Shown one piece after another: positions 1 through 10,656 of a stretch of DNA of 64,000 nt. The notes under the pieces are model-generated. The model saw only the letters and a list, made by a program, of their open reading frames with translations. It did no database searches and was not told where the DNA came from. Every line of letters begins with the position of its first letter. Within the stretch, counting starts at the first letter, position 1. Origin of the DNA: Calycina herbarum (Eukaryota; Ascomycota; Leotiomycetes; Helotiales; Pezizellaceae). Position numbers and translations under genes: made by a program. The DNA lies in NCBI GenBank assembly GCA_001414485.1, contig LLEY01000045.1:62001-126000 (forward strand), read 5' to 3'.

Positions 1-907
1 GCCTGAGATGCTGTGAATAATACACTTGGATGACTTGACAAAATCAGCATCCACCAGGGAGTTCACGATTTCATAACTGGTCAAGACTCGAACACCACTA
101 CTCTGCTTACTCAATAATTCAAGTCACACTCGAAAAATCAATTTCCTAATCCTATCATGCTCGAATGAGTAAATAAAAACTACAATTATTTCCCCATAAG
201 AGCCAGGACAATTGGTGTAGAATCGCGAGTGTCTTGGACTACACTCACTTATTCTTGCAACCCCTGGTGATTCAAGAATAAATCCAAGACATGAAAATAC
301 CATTCACACCTCCCCGATACGCTAGGTGACTCAATCTAGACCTTCAACGGGTTGGCGAAGTCTTTGTTTCCCTGGGAGGTAAGACTGCCAATACCTCATC
401 TCTTTCTCAGAGTGAGACCAAACCATATCTCGTCATACCAACTTTGACACCCGCCACTCGAAGCCAAGAGTCCTACCAAGTCACCATCGATCCAGGGGCG
501 AGAATGAACATGTCATGTCAGATGGGAAGAAGACCAGGTCAAGTCAAGTAAAGAACGGGAAAAACATTCCTTTGCTAAGTGACTAAATAATTCCATAAAT
601 GGTATCTTCTCTAACAATAAATTTGGGACATCCACGGACGCTCATCTACAATAAAACATCATCATGCATGCCAAATAAAACACCAGCCATATGAACAAAG
701 CCAACTCAGGAGCCCATCTCCCCTCGCCAACGTCTGATAGTTACAAAAGGACCCCCGCCAACGAAAATGCATCGAGAAAAATTCATGTCATTTCTCTTTC
801 TGTGCTGAAACCAGTTCTAAGTATAGGGATACATGTAAAGTGTTTGTAATAAAAGTAAATTTGGGTTGAGCTTTCTCTTTGTGTATTGATATACATGTGA
901 TATATAC
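1..907. other. noxA downstream flank, no gene recognised
   Basis: This stretch lies beyond the noxA stop codon and should hold its 3' UTR and intergenic DNA. Its composition is ordinary, without the TA-rich bias seen after 8 kb. Short open stretches exist on both strands, but none has a recognisable domain or splice pattern, so no gene is called. Confidence 0.5.
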
Positions 908-2786
908 CTAGAAATGCTCTTTCCAGAAGGAGAAGTTGACTTCGGGGACAGAGGCTTTCTTGCATGCCTTCTTGATTTCTCGGGCTGCGACGTTGGGTCC
1001 TGGAAGATATTGTTAGTATATTGACAGAGATTAAAGAGATAGAATGAAACATACCACAGAAGTAAACACCGACGTTTGTCCTCATATCACCCTCGAGACC
1101 ATTCAAGTATGTTCGGTCCATGATACCTTCTCTCATACCTTGGAACAGTTTTCCGAAATCGGGACGACCGAAGTTGGTTCGTGCCTTGAGTTCAGTGAGG
1201 GGATCCACATTGGAACCAACACTGTTGAGGATAATATTGTTGGTGGTGTTGATGTCGAGTTTTTGTGTCAGGTAGGTGTGAATCTTCAAGAACTCATTGC
1301 CGCTGTTACCAGGTAGGTTGGCAGCTTCTTGACTCTGAGCCTCGAGGGAGGAGAGGAGGACTTGGAACCATTCGAAAGAGGTGGTGTCTTTGCAAACCCA
1401 GATGAATTCAACACGACGAAGACGGGTTGGTGGATTTGGTCCGTTGCGCATGTGCCAGATGTTCTTGAGAATAGCGGCCCAAGGAGTGACACCAATACCG
1501 GTTCCGATGAGAACGGCAATCTCATTGTCGAAAACGTCTTCTGCTGGTGCACCATATGGTCCATCGATCCGGAGAGCTGGCATTTCTTGGCCGTTTTGGA
1601 GAGCTACTTCGTACATTTGCCCAGCATCGCCTCCTTCATAAAGCTTTGATTGTGCTGCACCTGCTCCTAAAGCATCACCGAGGGCACGGGTGAAGTCACC
1701 GACTTGTCGAACGTGAACGGAAATGTACTCATCGAATGGGCATGAGGTGATGGTAAATGGATGCCATTGTTGGGAGGAGACGGAAGGGACGTTGAGGAAC
1801 AACCATTGTCCCGCCTTGTACTTCATCGATGGCTTCTTGAACTGGATCTCCATAGCATCTGTTTCTGGATTAGTACAGACCAATAGTAGAGGGGGGTTTT
1901 CGGGAACTTACCATATGGATGGCGAACGACACGAACAATCTTGGTCTCTCTTCTAGCACGTATCTCACGATAAATTCTCTCCATGAAGTAAAGTCCACCA
2001 CCCCAGAGCTCCCATCGCCAACCTTCATATCCGAGGCAATGACCCCAAAAGTTCTTCTCGTCTCCAATTGGCGAGAATGGAAGGGCAGTATCACGGACGA
2101 AACACCCAGTTGCGTGAGTGTAAAGACCAAGCATGAAAGGAATAAAAAGGTGGTGAGTGTACCAGAAGGTTTCGAATGATTGTTGTCGGATTTTCGCATG
2201 GGCTGTGGTGTACATGAGAACCATGATCAGCAACATGATGTGCCCTGTAATTCCACCGGCATCGGCATAATGAATTTGGATCGCGGTTTGGGGTCGAATT
2301 TGGGTTTTCTCGACGTTGAAAAAACTGTCTGATGTTAGAAGACAATTTTGAATAGCCAAGGAAATGGTAGTTGACTTACTTGACATAATGACCAATAGTG
2401 TGGACAGCGGCCCAAAAGGCTAGAGAGTATGCGATTTGTCGATGAAAGAACTGAGACTCGTCCAATGGAATGAACTTAATCTTCGGTCTAATGTACTTCA
2501 AGATATTCCGGCACATCGGTAACAGAATCATCGCTCCATCCACCGACAAGACCAAACCCGCTCCTCGAGATATCCATACCGAAAACGTGAGGGAGTTGAG
2601 ACCCGATAATCGTTTATCTGAGAATTGTTTCCACCTATTCTAGGAGATTAGCTAGATGTTGAGCAACTGTTACCAAAAGACGTACCATCCGAAAGCGAAA
2701 AGACCGAGGTGAAAGCCGTGAAATAAGAAATTGAAGAGCAATTTCGACCCTCGGGTCTGCGAAACGATGAAAGTCCAAAGCGACAT
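908..2786 (-). CDS. noxA: NADPH oxidase, NoxA class (five exons)
   Basis: Catalytic subunit of the fungal NADPH oxidase complex, a membrane flavocytochrome that passes electrons from NADPH through FAD and two haems to oxygen, giving superoxide. Exons on the minus strand: 2786-2686, 2634-2380, 2324-1912, 1858-1055, 999-908. They join in frame to 1665 bases (554 codons plus stop). The introns are 51-55 bases with GT...AG ends and CTAA-type branch points, including TACTAAC in the last. Haem histidines sit in HTIGHYV, WYTHHLF and LYTHATG, the FAD site in HPFTITSCPF, and the NADPH site in GTGIGVTPWAA. The C-terminus is NFSFWKEHF, typical of the family. The length and the absence of an N-terminal extension or EF-hand favour NoxA over NoxB or NoxC. 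The start was chosen because MSLWTF... directly precedes the first membrane segment (LLFNFLFHGFHLGLF). In known fungi NoxA works with NoxR, Rac and a tetraspanin-like adaptor; none is visible here. No disabling change was seen. Confidence 0.95.
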
Positions 2787-5463
2787 GCTGTCCGTCTATT
2801 CCCCCGCTTGCTCCTTAGATGCCCAAAGTTATTATTAAATGTCGACCAGCGACGGTACCGACGGTTGAGACGCAGTCGTAGATGAAGGAAGAAATCGATT
2901 AACGAACGGCGACTTCTCTACTGCTCGCACTAAATTATTAAAAATGCCGTACCCGTACCAAGAGAATGAATGGAAGAGAACGATCTGAGCCAGCAGGAAG
3001 GAGGTGATGATATGGTTAAGGGCGAAAAGCTTAGTCGCCTGCCTGTGACAATAGGAGGAAAAGATGTGAAGGGGATCCAGGGGGTTTTGGGCACAGGATG
3101 ATGGCCGGATATGGCACCCCTGCTCGACTGCTGTTCAGATATGATGCTCGTGCGTGTGTTCGCGGGGTATAAGATCGGATATCAAAGTTCCATGAAACTC
3201 AAAGGGGGCTCCTGACAGGTCCCGCGAGTGAGGTCACTGCAATTCTCTTGAAATCGTCGTGGTCAGCAACTGTTCAGCGGCATGCCATCCCAACTGAAAA
3301 AGAGACGAGGGTTCGGATTCGACGGGTGTGTCGAAGATCAGACGTTGCAGAGGGTTTCGGGCGTCTGATCTCTGATATTCTCTAGGATTAAAGACTGTCA
3401 CAAAAGCTTGGCCGTCGAGAGAGGGGCCTTTGAGGGGCTGTCCAAACGTTTGATGTTGCAGGACCTGCGCTCGCATTGACAGCACCCGGGCGTCGGACCA
3501 CAACCGTCTCAAATAATCTGAAATTTGGGCAGAGGAGAGAAAGATATTCAGGGGTCCAGGGAGGTGGGAGCAGAATTGGCGAAGAAAGTCGTTCGATTCT
3601 TCAGAGGGTATCGTACGTTTTTCAGAAAGGGTGCAAATTCATATAAATCCAAGGGAAGGAAGCAGAAAGGAAGAGATGGAAGAGATGGCATGTTCAAATA
3701 TCGACAGAAAAGCGACTAGGATCCAACAACGGCGCCTTTGGCATCAATATCGACAGGGCGACGGGTGGGATCGAGGCTTGAGGCCATTGGATAGGCTGGG
3801 GGGGGGCACATTTGTCCAAGCTCTCGGCGCTTCGCCTGCTCCGGGATTCGTTGAGGACCAGGAGGCACAAGGAGCCGACACTGCTCATGGCCAGTCAGAG
3901 GGAGCGCGGGTGGGAAGATGCATGAGAAGAACAGAGGGAGGCAAGTGACTTGCTCGACACATCCCCATCCGGACATGGTCGACCATCGATGAGGGCATTT
4001 CCACTTCTATCCCACGACGTCGACTCCGATTCCGACTACTCCTGAGCAAGGACACAGACGCCCTCGCTACGAGTACGGACGAAGCACTTCTCAACTGACT
4101 CGTCCCATCTTTGGATCCATCGTTCGAGCTATCGTCGCATCAAGACCATATCCTCGCCGCCGCCTCTCCATCGTCCGGTCTGTGACACCCGAACCCTCAA
4201 GAGTGCCTGGGAAGAGAAGGATATTCTACGGTAGGACAATTTCCAACACGGAATCCTCCGTTGTCCTGTACCCGTCAGCATCGGAGACTATCCTCTGCCC
4301 TTTGTGTCCCCGTCTATGAGGAGAAAGTGTTGTCGAGCCGCTCTTCAGAAGGATTCTGCTGGCGGCCATGAAACATTTACCAACTATGTACTCGAAGCCA
4401 ATGAGAGAAGAGGTGTTGCTATTGCTCGAGACATCACCACTGATGAACGCAGGTACAGGGCGCTTACCCAACCTCGCTGCGACCATCTCGGTCCCGTATG
4501 GTAAGCTAAGGCAGCTCGCACTCGCTCCGCTGCCGCACTTGCTAACAAGAACTCTCGGTCCATCCAATGAAAATTGCCGAAGATTGTACAGACAAGCATG
4601 TAATTTGGTTCGGCTCGAAGCCGGTGAACGGTAAGTTTTGACTCTCAAATTGTTGAGTCTTGACCTTCGAGTCTCGAGTGTTCCACCAATTCCTCAGATC
4701 GCAACGCGCGGTTCTGATCGGCAATCCCTTTTCCTTATCTTTCCAAATTGCAGGTCTTTGTGATGAAAATCGCGATCCGTAGAATGACGGTGTAGCCACG
4801 TCGATGACAAGAGTGATTTGAACTTGTCGAACAAACGCAAAACAATCGTGTTCCAAAATCGTATCTGCGGAAGTATCTGCAACACTGGGCTTGGCACCCC
4901 CAGCAAAAACGGAAACATCCAATGCAGTGGGGGCCAGTCTGCTCGAGTCAGTACTTGCCACGTGATCACCCCCCTTTTCTTCTCGGACCCCTCCAAGATA
5001 AGGCTTGCGAGTTAATGCATATTGATAACCTTAAACTTGAAGACATTGCTTGTTTGTATACTTTGCTTGTGAAGTAAGATTTATCGTTCGGAACAATGCC
5101 CGGGAAACCTTCATCACCTACGCGCGAGTACGAGGTTGTTTTTAGCGTAGGGAGCCAATGATGGAAAATTGCAAGAGAAGGCAGCAGAAAACAGAAAGAG
5201 GAAAACATAAGTACCAGTGAACCGTCTAAACATGCTTGGTATTTTACTGCTATGCTAACCATGCTGGGAGAAACAATCACCGATATATGAACAGGCCTAA
5301 GCTATGTTGACGCTATGTTGACGCTATTGCTTCAAAGGGCGGGTTGAACCAGGCGAACCAGGCGCAAAGAACCGATGGAAGCTTGAATATATACAGAGGA
5401 CTAGGCAACAACAAAGTTTGATGTTTGAAAGTGTATTGAAGCAGATATATGTATACAGAAGTC
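2787..5463. other. noxA upstream region, no confident gene
   Basis: This 2.7 kb of ordinary composition separates noxA from the HET relic. It should contain the noxA promoter and 5' leader. Polypurine and polypyrimidine runs occur around 3525-3700. One plus-strand frame stays open from about 3990 to 4318 and is rich in Arg, Pro, Ser and Thr, but it has no good start codon and no known domain. Open frames at 4226-4648 (minus) and 4368-4634 (plus) overlap each other and look like chance. A spliced gene of unknown family or a long leader cannot be excluded. Confidence 0.4.
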
Positions 5464-6602
5464 TCAATGAAGAGCAATCATATCATACAACTTGAAAGGA
5501 TTAACTTCATTATCAAACGGCCTGGTGAAAAAGCACTCTGCACCACAGAAACCAACCAATGAGTAGTGTTGGATAGTCTTCAAACTTGCCTGGTGAGCCA
5601 CGGAACCTTCAGATGTCGAAAATTGCTTTCTGATCTGCGCATCCAGTGCTGGATGGTCCTGAATTGGCAGAGGTTGAAGCAGTACCGTTTCCACGCTAAG
5701 TCGACGAATGGCCGCTCCTACGATGACGTCTCCTCCGCAAGCAGACTTTGGTACAACGCACAGCCATCCTTTTGATGAAATTGCTATCTTGTTGTCCATG
5801 ACTAATTCATGTGAAAGGCTTTGAGCTTGTTTTCTCTGTGGGTGGTGGGTACCTAAGACGAGATGTGCTGCCAGAATCTCCGCGAAACTGTACTTTCGAC
5901 GAAAATGCGAGGGAACGAGGTCTTCCTGCTCAAGACGCCTATAGTCCGCCTCTTGTATCTGCTCCACAGCAGGTAATATGTCTAACCCAATTGCCTCGCA
6001 CCACATCTGGTAATGTACCTGGAAGAGGCCTACATGCCTCACTAGATCTGGAAGATCCGATGTTCCTAAGGTTGTATCTCGGAGCCGACTGTGGTACTTC
6101 AATATGCGTTCTCCTAGACTTCGACGCAATACGTCCGTAGATTGGGCACTTATCCGGACGATCGAACCGAGACACTCTCCTATGCATGCGAGTACTGGAG
6201 GATTTTGAATCCACTTGTAGGCACCCTCAGGATATGATTTGACCTCATCGGATCTGTAGACGTAGCCATGGCATTTTCTACCTGCAGCTGGAGCCTCTTG
6301 CGACCAATCTGGAGCCCAGGATGCAAGACCCGAATGGCATTTATCCGATGGTGATCGATCAATTTGATGGAAGATATCAAAAGTTCCAGACTGGTCAATG
6401 CTGTATCTAGCAACATCTTGGAATGCTTGCCACGACTTGCTGTAGTCCACCTTGATTCCATAGCCCGAAGGATCTTGCTTAGAAAACCAAGTAACGCAAA
6501 TATCAAGTCTCGCGGATCAGTTGCACCAAATCCTCGGCAGGAAGTGACCAAGTCTACCAGTCTCGGCAAATTTTTCTTGTGAGCGAAACGGCTAACTTGG
6601 TG
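5464..6602 (-). pseudogene. HET-domain protein relic, truncated and frameshifted
   Basis: Remnant of a heterokaryon-incompatibility (HET) protein, a family controlling allorecognition and cell death after hyphal fusion. The minus strand has RFAHKKNLPRLVDLVTSCRG followed by GATDPRDLIFALLGF, the junction typical of the end of the HET domain (ATDPRDKIFALLG). Just after it, near 6480-6490, the frame slips by one base: family-like sequence resumes as KQDPSGYGIKVDYSKSWQ in another frame and stays open to the stop at 5464 (about 330 codons). That part includes the late motif HYSLVGFCGAECFF. Upstream, the frame meets a stop at 6603-6605 and no N-terminal HET sequence is recognisable in the AT-rich flank, so the 5' part is missing. 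The frameshift could instead be an unusual intron, but no GT...AG pair fits. It sits at the edge of the RIP-affected block. Confidence 0.8.
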
Positions 6603-6942
6603 TTATTGCCGGTCTATGATAACTGTTCTCAGAGACCCCTTATCTATCCTACAGTCACATTTGCTCGATACGCTTAAGAAGGGTCAAATTAAGATTGATC
6701 ACGACTATGGCAATTAAATCAGCCGGATATACTTTCTTAAATTAGGGAAATTATATGGATCTCAGGGACTAGGAACGTGACATTGTTGGTTGATTATTTC
6801 AACCTTTTTATCTGCTCATAGACAATGGACACACTCAGGATGCTTTTTGACCTTTTGCTTTTCTCTATTTCGGTCCGTGATAAAGTACGTTCTAAGCGCG
6901 CTTCAGCTTTCGAATTCATCAGTTGCTAAGTACAAATATATT

Positions 6943-8010
6943 CTAAAACGCCCGGTCTCTCCACCAAGGATGGTCCACTGTCAAGGGAGCCAACATTTCA
7001 TATTCTGCTTCTGGGGTGTCTCTCTCTTGTCCAATTCCAACCAAGTCTCTTACTAATTGCCAGCCTCGATCCCGAGACTCTTCTCGCTTAATAGGATCTA
7101 TGTCTTCTTCGGCAAAAATCCCAAAAGCAACATAAAGCCGTGCCAAATCCTCCAAGGCTACTAAGGTATCAGCGTCTAGGTGTTGCGAAAACTCCTCCTT
7201 GAGTATTGTAAACCACCTGTCTGGTCGTTGCGCCGCGTGTCGGAATATTTCGAGAGCCCCCCAAAACTTCGGAACGTAGACACAGCTTTCGAAATCTATT
7301 AAGGCAGAAACAACTCTCTCCTTGATAATGATGTTCGCTGGATAAATATCAAGGTGTGTGAGCATAATAGTCTGGTCGTAGAAACAGAGTCTTTCCTTAA
7401 TGAAAGATAAGACTTTTGGATTCTTTGAGTAACGTGTCGTCTAGGAGACAATGAAATCTCTTGTACCCAGAGGCCTTTCGAATGGTATCCGATTAATGAT
7501 TGTTCCCTGGGAAGTTATGGCATATGCTACTATTGTGTTTTGTAGTTTATGTAAATCTCTGGAGTACGTAATAACCTGTCTAGCGATATTGCGTCGTTCT
7601 TGATCCGATAATGTAGCCTAGCATTCTTTAAGTGTTTTACCATCGATACGGTGTATTTCTAACTATTGAAAGTCCTTTGTAGCACTGTAGCTGATTGCCC
7701 GAGGTATAGGAATACCCGTCTGTTCCTGTATAATGTCTAGTGCATATATCTTACTTTTAAGATTTGAAATACCCTTCCTTATATATTTGAGAACTCGGGT
7801 ATCGTCTGTAATTATATAGCGTCGGAGAAGTTCTGGGTAGAGCGGCCACTCGTTGTCGTAGAGTTGTTGAAACCCTTGTGGAATACGAGGACGTTGCTCT
7901 GAATATTTCGGTTAATGTTAGAGCTTTGCTTGCCGGAAAGTTCTCGTAGTAGGCGCATTTCGGAAAATCAAATGAGTAGGGAGCTTATCATCTAAGGCAG
8001 GGTACGACAT
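6943..8010 (-). pseudogene. APH-family phosphotransferase killed by nonsense changes
   Basis: Full-length relic of an aminoglycoside/choline-kinase-like phosphotransferase (APH fold), a large fungal family whose substrates are mostly unknown. One minus-strand frame runs from ATG at 8010-8008 (MSYPALDDKL...) to the stop at 6943-6945, 355 codons, interrupted by five TAA/TAG codons and no indel. Visible family marks are the early strand TGIPIPRAISY, the segment IHRIDGKTL, the catalytic loop LTHLDIYPANIII (HxDxxxxN) and the metal-binding LIDFESCVYVPKFWG. The C-terminal third, from position 7365 down, is free of stops. The nonsense codons stand where CAG, CAA or TGG would be expected, fitting C-to-T or G-to-A mutation, so RIP leakage from the adjacent repeats is the likely cause. 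It is not expected to make a functional protein. Confidence 0.85.
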
Positions 8011-8233
8011 TTCGATGCTTTCAATAAATAGTTGTTTAAAGGCTGAATGAAGAAAATACAAAGGAGTGACCAAATTTTGAACCTTTCAGCCACCGGAACC
8101 GCTAAGTATATAGCTTATCTTATTTTCTTTAGTTAGAAACTAATTAGTATTTACTTAAAGCTTAATATTAAGATTAATAAGGTAAATATAAAGGTTATTA
8201 GTCTTCTTATATATATTCTTACTAAAACGTTAA
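8011..8233. other. transition into AT-rich block
   Basis: Composition changes sharply here from ordinary to TA-rich. No gene is seen. The last five bases (8229-8233, GTTAA) are the left target-site duplication of the solo LTR that follows. Confidence 0.6.
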
Positions 8234-8475
8234 TGTGACGGTTTACATCCGAAGAGTACTCGGTCTACCGACCTTCGTACAAAACGTGACTTCACGTGAC
8301 TTCACGTGACCTCGACGCAAGGGGTTCTAACAACGTTCTAACAACCGGTAATTACATGTGGCCTATACGTATAAAACCCCTTTTCTCGTACGTAGAATAG
8401 ACTTCCTTCCTTAGTTAATTCTCTTTATAATAAGACTATCTTATCTATTAATCTTATTATATTCAGCTTATAATA
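8234..8475 (+). repeat. solo LTR of the Gypsy-2 family
   Basis: This 242-base sequence starts TGTGACGG and ends TATAATA (from TATAACA). It contains a TATA-like box (CGTATAAAACC) and short CACGTGA repeats near 8285-8310. The five bases on each side are GTTAA (8229-8233 and 8476-8480, the right copy now split by a later transposon), the duplication expected for LTR integration. Related LTR sequence lies in opposite orientation at 16191-16647 and, in part, at 45789-45884. No internal retroelement sequence adjoins it, so it is a solo LTR left by recombination. Confidence 0.8.
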
Positions 8476-8787
8476 GTTAACGTGTTTTATAAGCGAGTCG
8501 CCTACCTAAGCGAGTCGCCTACTTTTTCAATCTAGTATTATTACGATATAAAATACTTAATACTATATAAAGTTATTAAACTATAGAAGCTACCTAGTAT
8601 TATTTAGAACTTTCGCTATCTTCTATATTAAATATTTCTATCTAATAAGTACGAGAATTATATCTAGTTTTACTATAACAGCTATAGTACCTGTCTACGC
8701 GAACTCTCTTCCTAGACTCTTTACCTTGTTTCTAGTCGCTAGTTTTCTTAGAAGTAATTAAATCAGCTATCTTATCTACTATTAATA

Positions 8788-10656
8788 ACGTGTTTTACAA
8801 GCGAGTCGCCTATACAAGCGAGTCGCCTATATAAGCGAGTCGCCTACTTTTTCAACCTAGTGTTATTATAATATAAAATACTCAACACTATACAAAGTTA
8901 TTATTACTATAGAAGCTATCTAGTATTCTTTAGAACTTTCGCTATCTTCTATATCTAATATTTCTGCCTAATAAGTATAAGAATTATACCTAGTTTTACT
9001 ACAACGGCTACAGTGCCTGTCTACGCGAACTCTCTTCCTAGACTCTTTACCTTGTTTCTGGCTACTATTTTCCTTAGATATAATTAAATCAGCTACGTCG
9101 CCTACTATTAATGTCTCTTAACTCTTAATATACTTCCTCTTACGACTTTTACGCTTAGTTATAGCCTTAGTTATTATACGAAGACTAGTGATTTCCTTAT
9201 ATATTAACACTATATTATACATCACCCTAGTTAAGCCTTTTTCGAGTTAATTAAGAGACTGAATAATAGAACTAAGTGACGAGTCTTAATATCTTTAAAT
9301 CCGATCTCGAATAAGCGTTAATTAAGCTATTATTTCGTATACGTTACTTAGTGTTTTAGATGTCTATAGAGTGTCTTCTAGTATTATTAGTGTTAGCGTA
9401 CGAAGCCTTAAATCAAGCTTTAATAACACAGCTTCTAGGCTGTGTAGGACTAGCCTAGCCCCTTTAAAACTCGCGTAGATGTTATCCTTTGTAAATGCTT
9501 TATAAAAAGCTACTTTAAACGCGAGAAGAAAGGTTTCTTTAGTAATATAATTAACATGATTCTATACTAAGCCTAATATCTTAGCTCTATATACTCGCTT
9601 TAATAGCGAGAAGTAGACTATATTAAGCAGCTGTAGTAGGTACGATAAGTATAGAGGTATATAAAGGGTAATAATGTTTAAGTCTTTATAGAGTTGCTGG
9701 AATTTAAGCGAGTTGTAGCTTTTATAACTATTAACAATTAATAAACGATATCCTTCTATACTTTGTGCCTTTATATACTTGTTAAAATGCTTTAACTATG
9801 TAACTCTAAGCTTATTATTTGTCTAGCCGTTGTTGCTAACCTTAATTACCTAATCGTGTAGTATATATATGTCTTAGTACTAGGTAGAAATAAGTACTTT
9901 GCCCGCGAATATAATAAATAGCAGGATTGCCTATCCTATTGTGTTAACTCTCTAAATAACTATAACCTACTCGCGATTGCTTAGCTAAACTTGCTTTCGC
10001 TTCCCACGCGTTTCTGAGCTTGTAATAACAAGTTGAGACGAAATAACTTCTATTATAAAGCCACTTTTGTTAAAGTTATAAATATCCTTATCTTAAATAC
10101 TATATTTCTCTTTAATAGACTGTATAAGCGTAAACTATAGGCTAATAACTTACGGATCCTTAGTTAAAGCTCGCTGACGATCGTACGAACGACTCTATTG
10201 AGTTTTAAGCTTAGGTGTACGTTTTATAAAGTTATCTGGCCAGTTCCTGCCTATAGGCTTTCTGTCGCGCTCTCTTAGCAGATTATTAGCTATATCTCGT
10301 ACTATATCCCTTATAGGCGAAAACTCTTGCGAATCCAACTCTAATATATATCTGACTATTGCCTCCTCCTCTGGCTTTGTAAGCTTTTTCGAATTAGGCT
10401 GGCAATCGCGTTATAAGGGCTTTCCGGCGCGTCGATTAGAGAGAGTCTTTCAAGGAACATAGTAAATCTTTGTAGCGCTTTGTTCGGTTAATAACGCGTT
10501 GTTTTCGAGTTCTTAGGTTGCTAAAATGATATTAGCTTCTTGAGAAGGTAATTAAACGTTGTAGTGTTAAGCTATTATAATTTAAAGGTGGTATATAGTA
10601 CGCGACGAGGAAAGTGGGCGACCCGCTTATATAGGCGACTCGCTTGTGAAACACGT
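8788..10656 (-). mobile_element. pogo/Fot1-like transposon nested in its own family
   Basis: This 1869-base element is inserted at TA (8786-8787 and 10657-10658) inside another copy of the same family. Removing it and one TA rejoins the outer element exactly where the inner copy has continuous sequence (about 9108-9120). The left inverted repeat carries three AAGCGAGTCGCCTA-like units, the outer copy only two. The minus-strand transposase relic includes a CENP-B-type helix-turn-helix part (KKLTKPEEEAIVRYILELDS) and the first catalytic block as YNFNKSGF, where family members have YNFDESGF. The Asp-to-Asn change is what G-to-A mutation would give. Confidence 0.88.
8900..10520 (-). pseudogene. 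pogo/Fot1 transposase relic (inner copy)
   Basis: Degenerate transposase inside the nested element. Read from about 10500 downwards, the frame shows the N-terminal DNA-binding region, then DIVRDIANNLLRERDRKPIG, then the DDE catalytic part with YNF(D to N). Many TAG codons interrupt it at positions expected to be Gln or Trp. Boundaries are approximate. It cannot encode an active enzyme, but the order of blocks matches Fot1/pogo transposases of about 500-550 residues. Confidence 0.75.

Noticed and set aside
3631..3948. Open plus-strand frame of 105 codons upstream of noxA
   Set aside because: Low-complexity Gly/Arg/Glu-rich sequence from polypurine DNA, overlapped by equally open frames on the other strand; no domain.
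4226..4648. Open minus-strand frame of 140 codons
   Set aside because: Overlaps open frames on the plus strand, no recognisable motif, no supporting splice sites or start context.
4966..5280. Minus-strand frame of 104 codons with hydrophobic stretch
   Set aside because: No family resemblance and it ends in AT-rich spacer; chance opening is more likely.
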